DNA from: Saprospiraceae bacterium
GTDB lineage: Bacteria > Bacteroidota > Bacteroidia > Chitinophagales > Saprospiraceae
Direction: 5' to 3'
DNA: 64,000 nt
Assembly (NCBI GenBank): GCA_016710115.1
Contig: JADJLN010000010.1
Location: 1-64,000, forward strand
The notes under the pieces were generated by a model. The model saw only the letters and a program-made list of their open reading frames with translations, did no database searches and was not told where the DNA came from. Positions 59,038-64,000 of the stretch are shown piece after piece. The position numbers and the translations under genes were made by a program. Positions within the stretch are counted from its first letter, which is position 1, and every line of letters begins with the position of its first letter.

Positions 59038-59961
59038 ATGAAACTGTTTCGCCATCGGATCACACAAAACGTCATCGGCCTGGGTATCCTGCTGGGCGCA
59101 TTGTTTTGCATCTTTCCTCCGGAGATCCTGATTTTCAGGCAGTGGGCGGCTTATGGAGGACAGATCATGGTCGGCTATGTCGCCTTGGGCCTCCTGTTTC
59201 TGGTGATTCGCCAGGATAAATTGACGTTTGTCAGTTTTTTCAGTGCAGCCTTATTGGCATTGTTCATTAAAATCAGCTCCAACCCGGTCATTCAGCTGGA
59301 TGAAGTCAGTGGCTCTCCCTCTATCGAAGTTGCCCAACTGGATCTGGACGGTCTGTCCGAGCCGTACGAACAATTGTCCATCCTGGAAAATCAGCCCGCC
59401 GATCTGCTGGTTTTGCAATCACTTGATCCACTATCCGTCCGATTGTTACGCGACAGTTTGCTGGATGAATTCCCCTACCAGTTTGGGACAAATCACCTCG
59501 ATCAAGCATTGTGGGTGTTTTCACGATGGCCAATGGGCGTTTACCATATCAATGACGAACCCGAACAACCCGAGGTAGCCGGACTGTTGTATATCCCGGA
59601 ATTAAAAGATACGCTGGAGTTTATTGCCACCTATATGTATCCTGTGTTTACGCGGGCTGATATCAAAGGCTATCAATCGCATCTGCAGTTCAATAACGAT
59701 ATCATTGAAGATCGGCAGCATCCCATTCTGGTGATCGGTCAGTTTAATGAGGTCAGCTGGGCGCCGGACATTCGCCATTTTCGAGAAAAAAGTGGACTGC
59801 AAGACAGTCGACGAGGATTCCTGCCCGGGTTGCAGGACTTGTGGGACAAGCCTACGCATCTTGTCTTTTTCAGTGAGGAACTTTCCTGTACCGGGTTTCA
59901 CAACAAGGTGGATTCCACAGGCCGATTCCTGGGTATTTCGGGCACATATCAATGGAAATGA
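59038..59961 (+). CDS. Membrane protein with an endonuclease/exonuclease/phosphatase-like domain
   Basis: This 307-residue protein has three N-terminal transmembrane segments (VIGLGILLGALFCIFPPEIL, GQIMVGYVALGLLFLVIRQ, LTFVSFFSAALLALFIKI). The soluble part resembles an EEP-type domain: ADLLVLQSLDPLS in place of DIVxLQExD, FPYQFGTNHLDQALWVFSRWP, VIGQFNEVSWAPDIRHF (GDFNxxxxS-like) and FSEELSCTGFHNKVDSTGR near the SDHxP position. Several catalytic positions are changed (QSLD for QExD, GQFN for GDFN), so activity may be lost or altered. The stop overlaps the dgkA start by about ten bases. Confidence 0.75.
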   Translation: MKLFRHRITQNVIGLGILLGALFCIFPPEILIFRQWAAYGGQIMVGYVALGLLFLVIRQDKLTFVSFFSAALLALFIKISSNPVIQLDEVSGSPSIEVAQLDLDGLSEPYEQLSILENQPADLLVLQSLDPLSVRLLRDSLLDEFPYQFGTNHLDQALWVFSRWPMGVYHINDEPEQPEVAGLLYIPELKDTLEFIATYMYPVFTRADIKGYQSHLQFNNDIIEDRQHPILVIGQFNEVSWAPDIRHFREKSGLQDSRRGFLPGLQDLWDKPTHLVFFSEELSCTGFHNKVDSTGRFLGISGTYQWK

Positions 59962-60320
59962 AACGGACAACCTATTCATTTCTCCACCGATTGGGCTGTG
60001 CCTGGAATGGTATTCAGCTGGCAACCCGGCAGGAACGACATTTTCGGATCCATCTGTCCGTCATGGTGACCGTGTTGATAGCCGGATGGATGACTGGAAT
60101 TGCCCGATGGGAATGGGTTGCCCTGTTGGGGATATCTGCACTTGTAATGGCGCTCGAACTGGTCAATACGGCTCTTGAAAAAGCGCTTGATCGAATCCAT
60201 CCGGATCGACATGATCTCATTGGCCAGGCCAAGGATATGGCAGCCGGCGCGGTGTTGATTGCAGCCATGGTATCTGTGATCATCGGGATGCTGATCTTTC
60301 TGCCAAAGTGGTTCTGCTAA
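59952..60320 (+). CDS. dgkA: Diacylglycerol kinase family protein (DgkA type)
   Basis: This 122-residue small integral membrane kinase is of the DgkA/undecaprenol kinase type. It phosphorylates lipid alcohols, undecaprenol in most DgkA-like proteins outside Proteobacteria. It shows the conserved GIQLATRQERHFRIHL, the Glu/Asn pair in ALELVNTALEKALDRI, and HDLIGQAKDMAAGAVLIAAM with Lys/Asp in AKD. Three hydrophobic segments are present. The start overlaps the preceding gene by ten bases, suggesting translational coupling. The in-frame MK at 59958 is an alternative start. Confidence 0.9.
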   Translation: MEMKRTTYSFLHRLGCAWNGIQLATRQERHFRIHLSVMVTVLIAGWMTGIARWEWVALLGISALVMALELVNTALEKALDRIHPDRHDLIGQAKDMAAGAVLIAAMVSVIIGMLIFLPKWFC

Positions 60321-60504
60321 CTTTCGTTTTACTCATTTGTCTGATTCATATATGTAGTTGTTGGTTTTATATCAGGGTGACAATGAATTGTCCTGAGAAT
60401 CTCAACATATGGCATTAAAATTGGACATTCCTTGGAGGCGGTCTCGGATTGCAGAAAAGAATTTCCTGAAATTCATTCGGTATCAACAAGACAAGTCGTA
60501 TCTT

Positions 60505-61269
60505 ATGTGGGTGAGATCCATGTTGACGTTGTTCATTTTTTGCGTGATCCAGATGGGTGTATTCCCCACGCTGACAGGTCAAACCATGCCCGCTTCACTG
60601 ACCCGCAAATATCAGCGGGATGCAGCCCGGTTGGCACTGCGCCTTTCCGGTTCGGATGATGAATTGCGATATGCCTCGGCCAATCTGCCGAATCGCGAAG
60701 TGACACAGATCTACAATATGCTCAAATCGGCCTATGAGCAGTTGCCAGCTGTACGAGAACTCAGCAAGTGCCATGTCCACACCAGTTCGTTTCCACCTAT
60801 TGACCAGTTGCAGGTCATCTATCGGAAGGAAGCACCCTGGGCCAGGGCCCTCAGCCAGGGAGCCATTCAGGTCGATCATCCCGTGATCAACGATCTGCTG
60901 ACTCGGTACGACCTGGTTATCGATCGGGTCAATCGCTGGACAGAAAGTGAAAATGCACTGACACTGCGCGCCCGACGTCCGATGAATATTCTGGCTGTGG
61001 GAAATGAATTTCAAACCATACCTGGCGTGACCGGGATAGATGTGCGAGAAAGTTTTCTCCAATCCAGTGATATCCAGATCGCTCCCACAGCAAAAGGATT
61101 TGAATTCCGGTATACCCTGCGATTTAATGGCATCTCCCAGGGGGAGCATTTCTGGCGGGTGGAGGTGAGTCACCAACTGAAAGCAACGTTGGTCCAGGAA
61201 GGCGGGGATCCCATCCCGGATTGGGTGCGCTGTGCCATGGAAAGTCCTGTTCAGGCGTCCACCTGGTGA
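60505..61269 (+). CDS. Secreted protein of unknown function
   Basis: This protein of about 254 residues (from ATG 60505) has a hydrophobic N-terminus (SMLTLFIFCVIQMGVFPTLT) consistent with a signal peptide. A mixed alpha/beta domain follows (LTRKYQRDAARLALRLSGSD; GFEFRYTLRFNGISQGEHFW). An earlier in-frame ATG at 60409 gives 32 more basic residues and cannot be excluded. No known family was recognised. It stands 88-184 bases after dgkA, on the same strand. Confidence 0.65.
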   Translation: MWVRSMLTLFIFCVIQMGVFPTLTGQTMPASLTRKYQRDAARLALRLSGSDDELRYASANLPNREVTQIYNMLKSAYEQLPAVRELSKCHVHTSSFPPIDQLQVIYRKEAPWARALSQGAIQVDHPVINDLLTRYDLVIDRVNRWTESENALTLRARRPMNILAVGNEFQTIPGVTGIDVRESFLQSSDIQIAPTAKGFEFRYTLRFNGISQGEHFWRVEVSHQLKATLVQEGGDPIPDWVRCAMESPVQASTW

Positions 61270-61366
61270 TCGAACCAGGAAGTGAGCGGATTGTTTTTCT
61301 GCAATCCGAAGACATTTTTCCTCCATTTTTACCAATATCTCAGGAAGGGCTCCGATTTTTACGGGC

Positions 61367-61897
61367 ATGAATAAACCTGTACCATTCTCTGTATACCGGA
61401 TGCTCTCCGGATTACCCCTGCTGTTTGCCCTGTTTGCATTTTCGGCATGCAGCCAGGAAGCACCGGAGTCAACCGCCCACAATCAGGATGAAGTCGTGGA
61501 TGAGGCCGAAGTCATGCCTCGTTTTCCAGGATGTGAACAAATGGACCTGCCCAATGACATGGCCCGATACAGGTGTTCTGTCCAGCTGTTGATGGACTAT
61601 ATCTCCAGCGGGGTGACATACCCGCCCGAAGCGAAAGCAAACGGGACAAGCGGCGAGGTAGTCGTGCAGTTCATTGTGCAGAAAGATGGCTCAGTGACCT
61701 TCAGTCAGGTCCTCCAGGACCCGGGTGACGGTTTGGGTGCCATGGCTGAGGCGCAGGTGCATCGAATGGTGCGGGAAGGTATCAAATGGCGACCTGGCTA
61801 TAAGGATGGGCAGCCGGTCGCCGTCCGATTCAATTTGCCCGTGTCATTCTCTCTGCCAAGGGATCCGGATACCGGGAAAATACCAGGACAAAACTGA
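61367..61897 (+). CDS. TonB C-terminal-domain lipoprotein
   Basis: This 176-residue protein is a predicted lipoprotein (LLFALFAFSAC, Cys near residue 28). The C-terminal TonB-like domain reads ISSGVTYPPEAKANGTSGEV, VVQFIVQKDGSVTFSQVLQD and then MVREGIKWRPGYKDGQPVAV. TonB C-terminal domains transmit energy to outer-membrane receptors, but this one lacks the proline-rich linker and inner-membrane helix of classical TonB. It probably acts as a small periplasmic/outer-membrane protein. The tadA start lies four bases after its stop. Confidence 0.85.
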   Translation: MNKPVPFSVYRMLSGLPLLFALFAFSACSQEAPESTAHNQDEVVDEAEVMPRFPGCEQMDLPNDMARYRCSVQLLMDYISSGVTYPPEAKANGTSGEVVVQFIVQKDGSVTFSQVLQDPGDGLGAMAEAQVHRMVREGIKWRPGYKDGQPVAVRFNLPVSFSLPRDPDTGKIPGQN

Positions 61898-61901
61898 TTC
61901 C

Positions 61902-62351
61902 ATGCTGACCGTATACGATGATGCATATTTCATGCGACAGGCACTGTTGGAAGCGGAAAAGGCGCGTGAACTGGATGAAGTACCCGTCGGTGCGGTGCTG
62001 GTATGCGGAGGACGGATCATTTCGCGAGCCCACAATACGACTGAACAGTTGAACGATGTCACGGCACATGCAGAGATCCTGTGCATGACCTCCGGTTCAG
62101 ATTATCTGGGTAGTAAATATCTGCCCGAATGCACACTTTATGTTACACTGGAACCGTGTGTCATGTGCGCCGGGGCTTTACAATGGGCCCAAATCGGACG
62201 AATTGTGTACGGTGCCGATGATGAAAAACGCGGATTCATGCGGTATGGCAAGTCGCTGCTGCATCCGAGCACCACAATCGAATTCGGCATTTTGCATGAG
62301 GAATGCAGTCAATTGCTCAAAGACTTTTTTCGGAGTAAGCGCAATACCTAG
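61902..62351 (+). CDS. tadA: tRNA(Arg)/nucleoside adenosine deaminase TadA
   Basis: This 149-residue zinc-dependent deaminase converts A34 of tRNA-Arg(ACG) to inosine. It shows the catalytic HAEI (His ligand, proton-shuttle Glu), the zinc pair PCVMCAG and VGAVLVCGGRIISRAHNTTE (family start pattern). The normal TadA end is EECSQLLKDFFRSKR. I chose ATG 61902, since upstream in-frame codons overlap the TonB-domain gene in a different frame and have no family match. It converges with the next gene, and the stops overlap by four bases (CTAG). Confidence 0.94.
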   Translation: MLTVYDDAYFMRQALLEAEKARELDEVPVGAVLVCGGRIISRAHNTTEQLNDVTAHAEILCMTSGSDYLGSKYLPECTLYVTLEPCVMCAGALQWAQIGRIVYGADDEKRGFMRYGKSLLHPSTTIEFGILHEECSQLLKDFFRSKRNT

Positions 62352-63028
62352 CGCCGGTTGGTAGGCAGGGCATCGCTGCCTGCAGTCATCGTCTTCAACG
62401 TAGCTTCGGATACCTTCCGGATGGTCAGGGATTCCTTTTCTTCACCAAACTGGAGTGACAGCTGATAGGGCCCTTCAGGAAGCGAAGTCAGATCGAGAGA
62501 ATAGTCGTTGATCCCGTAATCCATCAGCCATTGACCGCTGTCTTCCACGGGCTGATTGAGATGGCGAATTTGCCACTGCAAAAATCCACGCGCTCTGCCC
62601 TGGACTTCAACCCCGAAAGAAGCAGTCGGAAGAATATCCGAGTAGCGGAGAATGGCAAACTGATTGGCTGTCTTATTCTTCATCGTGATGATCGAAGAAT
62701 AGACAGGGGTATGATTGGATACCTGGACACGTAACCGGTAAAAATTAACCGCTTCAACAACGTCCGGTGCAAGGAATTGATAATCATTCTGAATCGATGA
62801 CCCCCCTTTTCCCGCTAATTGGGAGATCTCCTGGAAGTTGAGTCCATCACTTGATTTTTCCAGGACAAACTGTGCTCCCGGAGCTTCAAAGGATGTCTGC
62901 CAGCGCAACAAATGGCCTATTGGGAAGACCTCCCCTGTCAATTCTTGCTGGAATACGACCTGTTGAGCCTGCGTTTGCAGACTGCATATACCGGAAAGAA
63001 GGAACAGAAGGATGATAGGCGTTCGCAT
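62348..63028 (-). CDS. Secreted protein of unknown function
   Basis: This 226-residue protein has a signal peptide (MRTPIILLFLLSGICSLQTQ). Beta-rich sequence follows (HLLRWQTSFEAPGAQFVLEK; FYRLRVQVSNHTPVYSSIIT) typical of fibronectin-like domains in Bacteroidota surface proteins (LxWxTxxExxxxxFxxExSxDG). The usual C-terminal T9SS motif is not clear (YSLDLTSLPEGPYQLSLQFG and then SLTIRKV resembles a short form). I preferred ATG 63028 over an in-frame ATG 36 bases upstream because it begins the signal peptide. Confidence 0.72.
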   Translation of the reverse strand: MRTPIILLFLLSGICSLQTQAQQVVFQQELTGEVFPIGHLLRWQTSFEAPGAQFVLEKSSDGLNFQEISQLAGKGGSSIQNDYQFLAPDVVEAVNFYRLRVQVSNHTPVYSSIITMKNKTANQFAILRYSDILPTASFGVEVQGRARGFLQWQIRHLNQPVEDSGQWLMDYGINDYSLDLTSLPEGPYQLSLQFGEEKESLTIRKVSEATLKTMTAGSDALPTNRR

Positions 63029-63226
63029 GTTAACCTGAATGATCAAACAATATGCCGAACTCAATTCTATCGTTCAAGGCTGTTTGTTTTGATTTTGTGA
63101 CATGCTATCCAAAACAGATTGGTCTGAAATTTGCAGGGTACAGGGGTTAAAACGGCGTTAAACCATCGGACTCATTAACCCCAATTCGGAGGACTTGTCG
63201 TTCTTCGTACAGACAAACCGAATACC

Positions 63227-63760
63227 ATGTCCCGAATTCCCCTTCTCCTCATCCTACTGACGGTGGCATCCTGTTCACCGCGGCTGACTCCATTCACTTC
63301 TTCACTGATCGAAAGCAACAAATGGGAAGAAGAGGATCTGAAGAAGATCCAGTTCTATTTGTCTCAGGATGTCGTACTCCAGCAGGAGATCCGGAAAAAC
63401 AGTTCGGAAATTGTGATGGGAGAGATCGTCATGAACGGCGGACGGGAAGTGGACCAGATCACCTTCAAGGCAGGCACACCCGGAGTGCTGGTCCAACGGG
63501 CTCGTGAGGAAAAGCTGGCTATCAGCTTTGAATCAGGCGATGATCAACGGTTTCTCATTTTCACACCACACCCGAAAAAGAACGGCACCTTTGTCCTTTC
63601 CGCACGAAACTGGGAGAAGGGCAGTGGGCAGATCAATTATGGAGGTAATTATTATTACACCATTCCGGGCAGCGGATTAGCCTCCCTGATGGTGGACCTG
63701 AAGGCCAGCCAGACCAATTCGGTCAAGTCGAGACAGGCGAGTGGTCGGACGGTGAATTAA
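63227..63760 (+). CDS. Lipoprotein of unknown function
   Basis: This 177-residue predicted lipoprotein (LLLILLTVASC, Cys16) has an alpha/beta body with two notable stretches, LIESNKWEEEDLKKIQFYLS and EIVMGEIVMNGGREVDQITF. No recognised family. It stands alone on the plus strand after the 199-base gap that also separates the divergent secreted gene. Its TAA overlaps the pcm stop by four bases (TTAA). Confidence 0.72.
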   Translation: MSRIPLLLILLTVASCSPRLTPFTSSLIESNKWEEEDLKKIQFYLSQDVVLQQEIRKNSSEIVMGEIVMNGGREVDQITFKAGTPGVLVQRAREEKLAISFESGDDQRFLIFTPHPKKNGTFVLSARNWEKGSGQINYGGNYYYTIPGSGLASLMVDLKASQTNSVKSRQASGRTVN

Positions 63761-64000
63761 CCGGCATCCAGCCCCCCCAGAAACGGGACAAACCGGTATT
63801 GACCAAAGACTTCATTCTTGAATGTGGTTTCATCCACTCTGATGATGCGGAGCATTTCCTGGACATCCGATCCAACGGGCACGACCAGAATGCCACCTGG
63901 TGCCAACTGATCCAGCAGTGGTTGTGGGACAGTTTCTGCAGCAGCTGTGACAATGATCCGGTCAAACGGAGCATAGGTATCAAGACCCGTCATTCCATCC
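63757..64000 (-). CDS. pcm: Protein-L-isoaspartate O-methyltransferase, C-terminal part (cut by window end)
   Basis: Pcm repairs isoaspartyl residues by SAM-dependent methylation. The visible part is the end of the protein: APFDRIIVTAAAETVPQPLL, DQLAPGGILVVPVGSD and FVPFLGGLDAG. The rest lies beyond position 64,000, so length and start are unknown. The APFDRIIVTAA and VPVG motifs are diagnostic for the family. Confidence 0.9.
   Translation of the reverse strand, partial: DGMTGLDTYAPFDRIIVTAAAETVPQPLLDQLAPGGILVVPVGSDVQEMLRIIRVDETTFKNEVFGQYRFVPFLGGLDAG

Noticed and set aside
60595..61482. Minus-strand open frame (295 codons)
   Set aside because: The plus-strand frame has a signal peptide and mixed fold; the minus frame has no family features.

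Overview
The window looks like a chromosomal piece of a Bacteroidota, most likely a member of the Saprospirales (Saprospiria). The evidence is several secreted proteins with type IX secretion (T9SS) C-terminal sorting domains, a gliding-motility-type C-terminus, TAnnTTTG-type -7 promoter boxes with almost no Shine-Dalgarno sites, TPR-CHAT and propeller-sensor histidine kinases, and Bacteroidota-like housekeeping genes. No plasmid, phage or insertion-sequence module was recognised. Many genes that must encode one protein are split by single-base indels, often in homopolymers (mfd, asd, the histidine kinase, the TPR-CHAT gene, an acyl-CoA ligase, a porin-like gene and a giant surface protein). 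This looks more like residual long-read sequence error than biology, because asd and mfd would normally be intact. Coordinates of split genes are given as pieces plus, for the largest, a whole-gene entry.

Layout. 0.2-3.6 kb: mfd in many frames. 3.7-7.6 kb: a LuxR-type response regulator and its propeller histidine kinase. 7.8-17.2 kb: one giant (about 3,100 codons) secreted repeat protein on the minus strand, running from signal peptide through coiled-coil repeats, YadA-head-like repeats (including a 1.02-kb tandem duplication) and an S74 intramolecular chaperone domain to a T9SS sorting domain. 17.5-25.7 kb: a membrane protein, a secreted TPR-CHAT protein, a secreted/outer-membrane protein, tRNA-Ser(CGA), a DinB protein, a 1-kb non-coding repeat region and rsmI. 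26-32.5 kb: a gliding/adhesin-type protein, an XRE-IrrE-like regulator and a heptaheme cytochrome-TPR lipoprotein.

32.8-48.4 kb is a polyhydroxyalkanoate (PHA) region. It holds phaB, an AAA/DUF4143 ATPase, a sodium-solute symporter, an alpha/beta hydrolase, an acyl-CoA ligase, a small lipoprotein, an outer-membrane barrel, a second (lipoprotein) alpha/beta hydrolase, a second symporter, then phaC, phaE (with an extra helix-hairpin-helix tail), a phasin and a second SDR reductase. The gene content suggests uptake, activation and storage of short hydroxy- or fatty acids, possibly released from exogenous polyester; that link is inference.

48.5-64 kb is mostly housekeeping or conserved hypothetical: an unknown helical protein, tgt (zinc ligands largely lost), an LptF/G permease, a small membrane protein, a SET protein, an EamA transporter, a coiled-coil protein, asd, a lamin-tail surface protein, an EEP-like membrane protein, dgkA, a TonB-domain lipoprotein, tadA and a pcm gene cut by the window end.

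Recurrent regulatory themes are -7 boxes lying 2-7 nt from start codons (leaderless-like transcription), rho-independent terminators, structured intergenic palindromes, and convergent gene pairs that overlap by exactly four bases at their stop codons.
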